A DNA stretch of 24,865 nucleotides, from NCBI GenBank assembly GCA_029865445.1, contig JAOUGY010000008.1, forward strand, positions 1 to 24,865. The letters are read 5' to 3'. The position numbers and the translations under genes were made by a program. The DNA is from Acidimicrobiia bacterium. Lineage in GTDB: Bacteria > Actinomycetota > Acidimicrobiia > Spongiisociales > ZC4RG35. The stretch's first letter is position 1; every line of letters begins with the position of its first letter. This document shows, in pieces, positions 1 through 8,200 of this stretch. The notes beneath the pieces are model-generated. The model saw nothing but the letters and a program-made list of their open reading frames with translations. It ran no database searches and had not been told where the DNA came from.

Positions 1-6
1 CGTGCA

Positions 7-59
7 CCAGTCGCCAGTCACCAGTCACCAGTCACCAGTCACCAGCCGCCAGTCACCAG
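7..59. repeat. 7-bp tandem repeat (CCAGTCA)n
   Basis: Seven consecutive 7-bp units plus a partial one. Units at 14, 21, 28, 35 and 49 are exactly CCAGTCA. The units at 7 (CCAGTCG) and 42 (CCAGCCG) carry substitutions. The array lies just past the 3' end of the pirin gene and may begin before the window. A 7-bp unit is out of phase with codons, and no gene is supported here. Confidence 0.9.
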
Positions 60-63
60 GATT

Positions 64-92
64 CTGACCTGCTGACCTGCTGACCTGCTGAC
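64..92. repeat. 8-bp tandem repeat (CTGACCTG)n
   Basis: Three exact copies of CTGACCTG at 64, 72 and 80 are followed by a partial CTGAC at 88-92. The array follows the 7-bp array after only four bases, and has a different unit and period. It ends 20 bp before the pirin stop codon. Confidence 0.88.
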
Positions 93-112
93 GGCCAGAG
101 CGAAGCTCGGGC

Positions 113-1129
113 TTAAATCTCCTGGAGCTCTCGGTGTTCGGTCCGGCCGTCGACGTGAAGGGCGAAGCGCCCTGACGTCCGCGGGTGGACCGGACTGGGG
201 CTCTCCCATGGCCAGCCGCCGAACTGGGTTCTCCGATAGTCGTCGATGGCGGTCTGGATCTCGTCGGCCGTGTTCATCACGAACGGCCCCATCTGGATCA
301 CAGGAGCACCGATCGGACGTCCTTGGAGCAGAAGCAGCTCGGCCGTCTCCGCTCCGTCGTTGACCAAGGCGACCGGTGCCTCGGGATGCAGCCTCGCTCC
401 GATGTTCTTGGCAAGCCGGTGGTCTCCGACTCCGATGTTCTGGCCTTGCGCCCCGTGCAACATCCGATTGACTCCGGGCACCGCCCCGGGAATCACCCAT
501 TCTGCGCCCGGCTCGAGGAGGATCACCCAGATCGCCATGTCTGCGGTGGGATCAGATCCCCACGAGTCCGGCGGTGGTGGCGGCGGCCGGTGGCCGTCGA
601 GTTCACCCGCTACCACCTCGACTCTGACTCCGGGGCGTGGTGTGAGCGCCGGGATCTCCTCAGACCAGAGCATGGAGAAGTGGGCGTCCACCATCTTGGA
701 ATGAGGCGGCAGGTTGAGCCAGATTTGGAACAACTCGAGGGGATTTGGCTCCGACGTCTTGATGAGCGGGAACATCTCGGCGTGCATGATCCCCGAGCCG
801 GTGGTGAGCCATTGGACGTCGCCACCTCCGTAGCGGGCGGTTGCTCCCAGGGAGTCGGCATGGTCGACGTATCCGCGTCGCACGACGGTGACCGTTTCGA
901 AGCCACGATGGGGGTGCTGGGGGAACCCGGGAACAGAGTCGCCGTGATACATGCTCCAGCCGTCCCTGTATGAGAAGTCCATGCCAAGTCGGCGTCCGGC
1001 GAGGGATGCGGCCGGCCCCTGGAATTCATTGCCTTCGGGATAGTCGTCGACGTGGTGGACGGTGAAGATGAACGGATCGAGGCCGGTCCACGGCATTCCG
1101 AGTTCGACGAGTTGTATCACTGGATCCAT
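113..1129 (-). CDS. Pirin family protein (bicupin)
   Basis: A 338-residue cupin-fold protein of the pirin family. The N-terminal cupin has the family metal-site pattern: His72 and His74 in QHPHRGFETV, and His116 and Glu118 in GSGIMHAEMF. These match the two His, His and Glu iron ligands of characterised pirins. The second cupin (about residues 170-290) has no comparable metal set, as is usual. Bacterial pirins are quercetinase-like dioxygenases or redox-responsive regulators, and the sequence does not say which applies. It is slightly longer than typical pirins because of a proline run near residue 183 and a C-terminal tail. The start is an ATG with only a weak ribosome site, so the first residues are uncertain. 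It is divergent from the haloperoxidase-like gene, with about 150 bp between them. Confidence 0.93.
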   Translation of the reverse strand: MDPVIQLVELGMPWTGLDPFIFTVHHVDDYPEGNEFQGPAASLAGRRLGMDFSYRDGWSMYHGDSVPGFPQHPHRGFETVTVVRRGYVDHADSLGATARYGGGDVQWLTTGSGIMHAEMFPLIKTSEPNPLELFQIWLNLPPHSKMVDAHFSMLWSEEIPALTPRPGVRVEVVAGELDGHRPPPPPPDSWGSDPTADMAIWVILLEPGAEWVIPGAVPGVNRMLHGAQGQNIGVGDHRLAKNIGARLHPEAPVALVNDGAETAELLLLQGRPIGAPVIQMGPFVMNTADEIQTAIDDYRRTQFGGWPWESPSPVHPRTSGRFALHVDGRTEHRELQEI

Positions 1130-1281
1130 CCGTCCAGATTACCTGACAAGTCAACTAATCGCGGGCGACCCTTTTTTTCCCTATGTGAAAACCAAAATTC
1201 GGGAACGCGGAGACCTGGTTCCAACGTCTCACAACGACACGAGCCTCGATTGGGGCCCCAGAGGGAGAAACGGGAGGGTTC

Positions 1282-2613
1282 ATGGCCGGATCGCAGCTGT
1301 CGCGGCGTGCGTTCATCAAAGGCGCAGCCACCGCCACCGGAGCGTTGCTCATACCGGGGACGGCGTGGGCCGCACCGGGACATCCGCTGGCAAAGGAATA
1401 CTCGCCCGACGTTCTGCTCGGCTGGGTCGGCACGGTGTATGCCCAGGTGAAGGCCGAACGCTTCACCCCGCCGTCTGCAGCGCGAGCGTACGGATACCTC
1501 GGCGTCACGGCCTACGAGGCGGTGGTGGGTGGCATGCCCCAATACACCAGCCTGGCGGGTTCGCTGAACGGCCTGAGACGACTCCCAGCCAGGGTCCAGT
1601 CTCAGCGTTACGACTGGCCCACCGTCGTGAACGCCGCTCTGGCCAGAACCATGGATGCCGTGTTCGCCGACCGGTCGGCCGGTGCCCGCCAAGCCCTCGC
1701 CGCCCACGCCGAAACCAACCGCTCCGCCCTGCGAGGGGCACTGCCCGCACCGGTGTTCGATAGGTCCGATGCCTTCGGAGCCACCCTCGGGTCGGCACTG
1801 GTGAGCTGGATCGATTCCGACAACTACCTGGCCACGCGTGGCCTCCCGTACGACCCGCCGGTGGGGCCTTCACTCTGGGTGCGCACCCCACCGAACTTCG
1901 GCGCCGCTCTCGAACCCCACTGGGAACAGGTGCGGAGCTTCACGCTGGCCGACAACGCCGAATGCGCTCCCCAACCTCCGGTGCCCTATTCGGAGGATCC
2001 GGGTTCGGACTTCTACGCCCAGGCCTTGACCGTCTACGAGACGTCGCTCGCACTGACCGATGCCCAGCGAGACACCGCCATGTTCTGGCGGGACAACCCC
2101 GACGGTTCGACAGGTCTGCCGTCCGGCCACTGGGCGCTGACCGAGACGATCCTCATCCGCGACCTGGGCATGTCGCTGGCGGCCGCCGCCGAGATGCTCG
2201 CCGTCGTGGGCGTCGCCGTCGCCGACGGCTTCACTTCGTGCTGGACCGAGAAGTACCGGACGAACCTGCTTCGCCCCGTCACCTACATCCTCCGGCACAT
2301 CGATCCGGCCTGGGCTTCGTTCGTCAACTCGCCTGCCTTTCCCGAGTACACATCCGGCCATTCGGTGGGCTCGGGCGCGGCCGCCGAAGCGATCACCGCC
2401 CTCGTCGGATCGATTTCGTACACCGACGACACCGGACTCGATCGCGGATTCGCGGCGAGGACGTTCACCGACGTGTGGGAGGCGGCCCACGAGGCGGCCG
2501 TGTCCCGGCTGTACGGAGGAATCCACTATCCGATGGCGATCACCGTCGGCGTGGAGCAAGGGATTCAAGTCGCAAGAAAGGTTCTCGAGAGGGCGAAGAC
2601 CCGTCGAGGTTGA
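1282..2613 (+). CDS. Tat-exported vanadium-dependent haloperoxidase / PAP2-type phosphatase
   Basis: A 443-residue protein with an N-terminal twin-arginine signal: SRRAFIK, a hydrophobic stretch, then an Ala-x-Ala-like end near residue 30. The C-terminal half holds the three signatures of the vanadium haloperoxidase / acid phosphatase superfamily: K324-x6-R331-P332, S358-G359-H360, and S408-R409-x5-H415. In this fold they bind vanadate or phosphate in a helical bundle. The usual PSGH is TSGH here. Homologues oxidise halides with peroxide or hydrolyse phosphoesters, and the motifs cannot separate these two. Export by Tat fits a cofactor-loaded or prefolded enzyme. The ATG follows GGGAGG at four bases. 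The small secreted-protein gene lies 63 bp downstream on the same strand and may be co-transcribed. Confidence 0.9.
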   Translation: MAGSQLSRRAFIKGAATATGALLIPGTAWAAPGHPLAKEYSPDVLLGWVGTVYAQVKAERFTPPSAARAYGYLGVTAYEAVVGGMPQYTSLAGSLNGLRRLPARVQSQRYDWPTVVNAALARTMDAVFADRSAGARQALAAHAETNRSALRGALPAPVFDRSDAFGATLGSALVSWIDSDNYLATRGLPYDPPVGPSLWVRTPPNFGAALEPHWEQVRSFTLADNAECAPQPPVPYSEDPGSDFYAQALTVYETSLALTDAQRDTAMFWRDNPDGSTGLPSGHWALTETILIRDLGMSLAAAAEMLAVVGVAVADGFTSCWTEKYRTNLLRPVTYILRHIDPAWASFVNSPAFPEYTSGHSVGSGAAAEAITALVGSISYTDDTGLDRGFAARTFTDVWEAAHEAAVSRLYGGIHYPMAITVGVEQGIQVARKVLERAKTRRG

Positions 2614-2676
2614 ACACACCGGGATTGGAGGTTGGACCGGTGTCGGTCAAGACAGTCACTACGAGAGAGGGATGGA

Positions 2677-3336
2677 ATGGGACTCAAGAAGAAACTCGTG
2701 GCACTCGCAGCGGCGGTGGCCTTGTTCATCGTGCCGTCGGTGGTCTCGGCCGCCGTAGACAAGTATCGGTATGACAACAGTCAGGCGTGGGCCTATTGGA
2801 CCCAGATCGACCCGGTGAACGCCGACGGGATCGTCGGCTGGCACTTCGGGTACATCAACGCCTACCAGTTCGACTCCGAAGGCGAGGGCGGAATCTACGT
2901 CGATGCCTGGATCGAGGACGCCTTCTGCCCCGAAGGCGTGGAGCCCTATTCGGGTGGCGGTCACGGTGAGGAGCCGGTGGACGACCCCTGCACATACGGC
3001 TTCCGGTACGGATACTCCGAGAACGCGACGCTCGAGATCACGGGGCGCAAGCTCGACTCCGCCCGTATGACCGGAACGCTGATCCTCTCCGACGGCCACG
3101 GCGGCGACCCGGTGGGTATGCCTCCGTTCGACATCACGCTGACGGGTGTCGGCAACACGTGGACCAGCCAGTCCATGTACCGCGATCGATATCAGGGCGG
3201 GATGGGCATGTCACGGGATCGCTGGACCCAGCGCGAGGCGACTGTGACCGGGTTCATCGGTCCGATGGGATTTGCCCCCGACCTGTCGGGCGGTGGATTC
3301 GGCGTGTCGAGCGGATTCTCGCTCTGGAAGGGTTGA
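2677..3336 (+). CDS. Small secreted protein of unknown function
   Basis: I do not recognise the family. The 219-residue product starts with a clear Sec signal: a Lys-rich n-region (MGLKKK), a hydrophobic core, and a likely cleavage after VVSAA near residue 25. The mature part is rich in Tyr, Trp, Gly and Asp, has two cysteines (in DAFCPEG and DDPCTYG) that could pair, and looks like an exported beta-rich domain. In-frame sequence continues upstream to a TTG at 2632. The ATG at 2677 was chosen because it follows a purine-rich GAGAGAGGG site and begins exactly at a signal peptide. The gene follows the haloperoxidase-like gene on the same strand and is followed by a strong hairpin terminator, so the two probably form one transcription unit. 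Confidence 0.8.
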   Translation: MGLKKKLVALAAAVALFIVPSVVSAAVDKYRYDNSQAWAYWTQIDPVNADGIVGWHFGYINAYQFDSEGEGGIYVDAWIEDAFCPEGVEPYSGGGHGEEPVDDPCTYGFRYGYSENATLEITGRKLDSARMTGTLILSDGHGGDPVGMPPFDITLTGVGNTWTSQSMYRDRYQGGMGMSRDRWTQREATVTGFIGPMGFAPDLSGGGFGVSSGFSLWKG

Positions 3337-3367
3337 TCGTCGGCTGATTTGTCGTCGAATCCGGACG

Positions 3368-3405
3368 ACGAAGGGCCCGCACCTCCGCCGGTGCGGGCCC
3401 TTCGT
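3368..3405 (+). terminator. Intrinsic terminator hairpin after the secreted-protein gene
   Basis: A perfect 15-bp inverted repeat, ACGAAGGGCCCGCAC against its complement, with an 8-nt loop (3383-3390). It starts 31 bp after the stop codon. The tail has only scattered T residues (TTCGTTCGTT), as is common in GC-rich actinobacteria. Apart from this and the inverted repeat at 3590-3623, I see nothing in the 325-bp gap that ends at 3661. Confidence 0.8.
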
Positions 3406-3589
3406 TCGTTCAAGCCGGGAATCGGCTCGAGGCGGACGAGGTCGGTGGCGCTGCCGGGCGGAGCAGACCTACTCCCCGATGGCGCCCGCCACGATGGTGA
3501 CGCCTCCACCGCGGCAAGGCAAAGGTTGCCCGGCCGGCAACGAGTACTGCGCATCGGCCAATGGTGGAAGGATCCCCCTGTCTTGGACG

Positions 3590-3623
3590 TCTGATGGACG
3601 TGATCTCACGACCCGCCATCAGA
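3590..3623 (+). promoter_or_regulatory. Inverted repeat upstream of the serine hydrolase (possible operator)
   Basis: Eight-base arms TCTGATGG and CCATCAGA are separated by 18 bp and end 38 bp before the hydrolase ATG. A TAGCCT at 3632-3637 could serve as a -10. The arrangement would suit a dimeric regulator, but nothing else identifies it and it could be chance. Confidence 0.3.
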
Positions 3624-3661
3624 GCGACCTGTAGCCTGGCGCTCCCGATTCGAGGAGTGTC

Positions 3662-4873
3662 ATGGCGGAGATCGAGATCGGTGGCCGGGTCGCTCCCGGT
3701 TTCGAGGCGGTTCGTGTCGCCTTCGAGGAGAACTTCCGCTCCCGGAGTGAGATCGGGGCCACGGTGGCGGTGGTGGTCGGCAACGAGCTCGTGGTCGACT
3801 TGTGGGGCGGCATGGCCGATCCCACCCGGAATCGCCCATGGCGGGAAGACACCCTCGTCAACATGTTCTCCACCACCAAGGGGATGTCGGCTTTGGCGGT
3901 GGCGCACGCCCACTCCCGGGGTCTGTTCGACTACGACGAGAAGGTGGCCGCCTACTGGCCCGAGTTTGCCGCCAATGGTAAAGAAGATGTGACCGTCCGC
4001 ACCCTGCTCTCGCACCAGGCCGGCCTGTGTGCGATCGACACTCCGATGAACGTGGCGACCCTGGCCTCGGCTGAAGCAGTGGCGGCTGCAATCGGCCCTC
4101 AGAAACCGGCGTGGACCCCAGGTGAACGCCATGGTTATCACGGGATCACGCTCGGCTGGTACGAGTCCGAGTTGATCCGGCGGACCGATCCCCGGGCCCG
4201 CACGATGGGTCGCTACTTCGCAGACGAGATCGCAACGCCGCTCGGGCTGGACTTTCACATCGGGCTTCCCGACGACGTACCCGACGAGCGCCTGGCCCGG
4301 ATCATGGGCGACTGGTACCGGACCAAGATGGTGTTCAACATCCGGACCATGCCCTCGGAGTTCGTCAGAGACTTCCTCAACCCGAGGTCGATCACCGCCC
4401 GAGCCTTCGCCAATCCGAAGGTCCTCGGCCGGCCACTCCGCTACAACGACCGCGACCTCCGCCGGATCGAACTGCCTGCCTCCAACGGCACGGGGACCGC
4501 CCGCAGCGTGGCACTCGCGTACGGTGAGTTCGCCTCGGGTGGCCGGCGCCTCGAGATCGATCCCAAGACCATGGCGTCGCTGCACGATCCGGCAGCATCT
4601 CCCACGGACGGGCGGTTCGACGAGGTTTTGCGGATGGACACGACCTTCTCGCTGGGCTGCTGCAAGCCGTGGTCCGGGTTCGACTTCGGTTCATCCCACG
4701 CCTTCGGCACTCCCGGCGCCGGGGGATCGATGGGATTCGCCGATCCCGAGCTGGGCATGGGGTTCTGTTATGCCATGAATCGGATGGGGTTCTACCTCTT
4801 CGACGACCCCAGGGAGACAGCCCTCCGTGACGCAGCGACCCAGGCAGCCAGAGCGCGCATCGCGGCGAGCTGA
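3662..4873 (+). CDS. Serine hydrolase, class C beta-lactamase-like esterase family
   Basis: A 403-residue member of the penicillin-binding-protein-like serine hydrolases. The nucleophile motif is S70-T-T-K73. The second catalytic element is Tyr159 in HGYHGITLGW, the esterase-type YHxxT form rather than the YxN of true class C beta-lactamases. The third is SSHAFGTPGAGGS around residue 346, in place of KTG. This pattern is typical of EstB-like carboxylesterases and lactonases. No signal peptide is visible, so the enzyme is probably cytoplasmic. The ATG follows GAGGAG at about five bases. Substrate cannot be inferred, and it stands alone between two terminator or leader regions. Confidence 0.9.
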   Translation: MAEIEIGGRVAPGFEAVRVAFEENFRSRSEIGATVAVVVGNELVVDLWGGMADPTRNRPWREDTLVNMFSTTKGMSALAVAHAHSRGLFDYDEKVAAYWPEFAANGKEDVTVRTLLSHQAGLCAIDTPMNVATLASAEAVAAAIGPQKPAWTPGERHGYHGITLGWYESELIRRTDPRARTMGRYFADEIATPLGLDFHIGLPDDVPDERLARIMGDWYRTKMVFNIRTMPSEFVRDFLNPRSITARAFANPKVLGRPLRYNDRDLRRIELPASNGTGTARSVALAYGEFASGGRRLEIDPKTMASLHDPAASPTDGRFDEVLRMDTTFSLGCCKPWSGFDFGSSHAFGTPGAGGSMGFADPELGMGFCYAMNRMGFYLFDDPRETALRDAATQAARARIAAS

Positions 4874-5203
4874 CCCGTTCAGCCGGTTCGACCAGAGTCC
4901 ACAATCCGCAAGCCCGTCGAGCTCGTCGCTGACCCCTGACCGAACGAGGCTGGTGAACTCGACGTCCTCGTGCAACGCCGGCACCCGGGGGGTCGACGCT
5001 TCCCGATCAGCCGACACGGCGGACGCCGCACGATGCGCCCCGGCGGACCGACCCTCACGTTCGAGTAGAGATTGAGACTGGCCTCCAGGTCACCCCTACC
5101 TGCCTGGGTCCTTTGGACCAATCTTCGCAATCGACTTCAGGGGGCCTCGTGGGCGCCGATGCATATGCGCCTTGCGCCCGCCCCGCTTGTCGAAAGAGGA
5201 ATC
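4874..5203 (+). other. Long non-coding leader region before the giant surface-protein gene
   Basis: A 330-bp gap without a credible gene. The giant reading frame stays open upstream to a TTG at 5072, but that extension (about 44 residues) does not look like a signal peptide, and a better start with a ribosome site exists at 5204. A small perfect hairpin, GGTCC-TTT-GGACC, lies at 5107-5119. I found no convincing -35/-10 pair and could not match a known riboswitch class. The region may be a long 5' leader. Confidence 0.4.
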
Positions 5204-8200
5204 ATGCCCCGAGTTCTTGGTGCCCGCCGGTTTCCCGGCGTCCTTGCTGCCTTCGTCGCACTCCTGACACTCCTGGTCCCCAGCCTCGCCGCCGGTGCAG
5301 GAATCCTCACGCCGTTCGAGCTGGACGGCGACGCGGTCGACAGCCCCGCCGGCACACCCGATGACTGGGCGAACGTGTATGCAGGTACGCCCACGGCGCT
5401 AGCGTCGGCATTCCTCTCGGACGGCATCTCGTCGACCGGCGACACCACCTACTTCACCGGGGGCGGCTCCAAAGACACCGAGCCGATCTCCAACTGGACC
5501 TGGGGTGGCTCGTCCGTACCCGACAAGAACGAAGTCACCGACGCCGCCGTCGCCACCTATCTCGATGCCGGAGGCGACATGCTGTTGTATCTGGGGATCG
5601 ACCGCTACGACAACAACGGCGCAGCCTCCATGGGCTTCTGGCTCCTGCAGCAGCCGCTGGCTCTCGGAACGGGAGGGGCGTTCATCGACAGCCGGACCGG
5701 GCTCCCGGCCTCGCACGAAGAGGGCGACATGCTCGTGGTCGCCGACTTCCAGGGCGGCACACCGACGGTGCGGGTGTTCTTCTGGGAGTCCGGCGCGCTC
5801 GTCCTCGACAGCACCACGGTCCTCGACTGCCGCGTGGCGATCTCCACCACCCCGATCTGCGGAAGCGCCAACAACGCGGCGATCAGCGCTCCCTGGCCGT
5901 ACAAGCCCAAGTCGGGCCCAGCCAACGTCTTCCCCGTCGACGCCTTCTTGGAGGTCGGCCTCAACCTCAACGACGTCCTGGCGACACCGCTCGGGTGCAT
6001 CAACACGGTGCTCGCCGAATCGCGTTCTTCGACTCAGACGAACGCCCAGCAAAAGGACCTCGTCCTCCAACGATTCCAGTCGTGCAGCATCCACGTGGCC
6101 GCCAGCTCGTCCACGCTGTCGACCGACGGCGAGACGATTTCCACGACGCTGACCGTCACCAACACCGGCGCCGCGGAGCTCACGCTCGGTACGTTCACCG
6201 ACTCCACGCTCGGCGACCTCGGACCGGCCGCCTCCGCCGCGGGGTGCGACACCCTCGCTCCAAAGGCAACATGCACCTTCACCATCGAGTCAACCGTGCC
6301 GGACGGCAGCTCGCCCGGCGCCCTCGCCGGGACGGCCACGGCGACCTATCTCCCCCCGAACGGCATCGGGACCGTCGTCGGGACCGCCGCTCACTCCACT
6401 CAGCTCTTCATGCCCCGGGTGTCCCTCTCCAAATCCGGACCCGCGGTGGCGAACCGGGGAGCGGATGTCACCTATACCTTCATGGTGCAAAACACGTCCC
6501 TCACCTCGCCCACTCTCGGGGCACCAGATCTCGTGTTCGTGTCTGCTGCCACGCCGTCCGACGGCGGCATAGTTGACGACCGGCTCGGCGATCTGACTAC
6601 GGCGGCGGCCTCCGCCGGATGCGACCGGATTCCGACCGGCGGCACATGCACCTTCACGGTCACCCGGCCCGTTGGACTCGGCGACCCCGACCCGCTCGTC
6701 AACACCGCGACCGCCGACTATCACCCGGCCGGATACTCGGTGTTCGCCACTGCCACCGACAGCCACTCACTCGCCATCAACGACGCCCCGGTGGCGAATG
6801 GCGACGACGTGACCACCTCCGAAGAGGTGCCGGTGACGATCGATGCGATCGCCAACGACACCGACCCCGACGGCAACCTCGTGGCGGCCTCGACGACCGT
6901 GCTGTCCGGGCCTGCCAGCGGGAGCCTGCAGAATCACGGTGACGGCACGTTCACCTACACACCGAACGTCAACTACTCGGGTACCGACTCGTTCACGTAT
7001 CAGGTCTGCGACGCCGCAACCCCCGAGATGTGCTCATCGGCGACGGTGACGATCACGGTCTCCGCCGTGAACGACGTTCCTGTCGCCACCGACGATTTGC
7101 TCGTCACAGACGAGGACACACCGGGCGCGGTCACGGTGACGGCCAACGACACCGACGATGATGGCGATCCGCTCACGGTTACCGGTTTCACGACTCCGTC
7201 GAGTGGTTCCGTGGTCGACCTGGGCGGCGGCATCCTCGAGTACACGCCGAATCCCGAATTCTCGGGCTCGGACTCGTTCACCTACACGGTGTGCGACCCG
7301 ACGCCTGAGTGCGACACGGCCACCGTCTCGGTCACCGTGATATCGGTGAACGACGACCCGGTAGCCGTCAACGACTCGTACACCACCGTCGAGAGCACAC
7401 CTCTGACCGTTCCCCTTCCTGGAGTTCTCGGCAACGACTCCGACGTCGAAGGCGACTCGATCGCAGTGGACTCACACACCCAACCCGCCGGAGGGTCGGT
7501 TGCCGTCGACTCCGATGGCGCCCTCAGCTTCGAGCCGACGCCCGGGTTCGTCGGCATCACGTCGTTCACGTACACGGTGATCGACGGCAACGGCGGGTCG
7601 GCCACCGCAACGGTGGAGATCACCGTCACCGCTTCGCTACCCCCTGTAGCCGATGACGACACCGCCTCGACCGACGAGGACTCCGCCGTCGACGTCGACG
7701 TGCTCGCCAACGACTCCGACCCGGAGGGTGGCGAACTGACGATCGACTCGTTCACGACACCACTCAATGGGTCGGTCACCGACCTCGGCGCGGGCATCCT
7801 GCGCTACGCCCCCGACACGAACTTCAACGGGTCCGACTCGTTCACGTACACGGTCTGTGATCCAGTGGGCGCGTGCACCACGGCCACCGTCACGATCACG
7901 GTCAACCCGGTCAACGACGACCCGACGGCCGAGAATGACACCTATTTCACGATTGAGGACACACCGTTGATCGCGACGCTTCCCGGCGTGCTCGTCAACG
8001 ACAGCGACGTCGACGGCGACGGTCTCTCGGTGGTCTCGGTCGACACAACCGGACTCGCCGGCTCCTTGTCGTGGAGCGGCAACGGGGCATTCACGTACAC
8101 GCCGACAGCGGACTTCAACGGTTCGACCTCATTCACCTACACGGTGGAGGACGGCAACGGCGGCGTCGCGACCGCCACAGTGACCATCACCGTGACCGCC

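Noticed and set aside
7..92. CRISPR array
   Set aside because: The units are 7 and 8 bp with no spacers. These are simple tandem repeats.
3410..4585. Open frame of 391 codons antisense to the serine hydrolase
   Set aside because: It covers the hydrolase, which has SxxK, Tyr and HxFG motifs, and has no recognisable domain itself.
4874..5203. Riboswitch, including cyclic-di-GMP or cyclic-di-AMP types, before the giant gene
   Set aside because: The length and a small hairpin are suggestive, but I could not find the conserved core sequences of these classes. A covariance-model search would settle it.
5072..5203. TTG start at 5072 for the giant gene
   Set aside because: The added 44 residues are not a signal peptide, and the ATG at 5204 has a ribosome site and leads directly into one.
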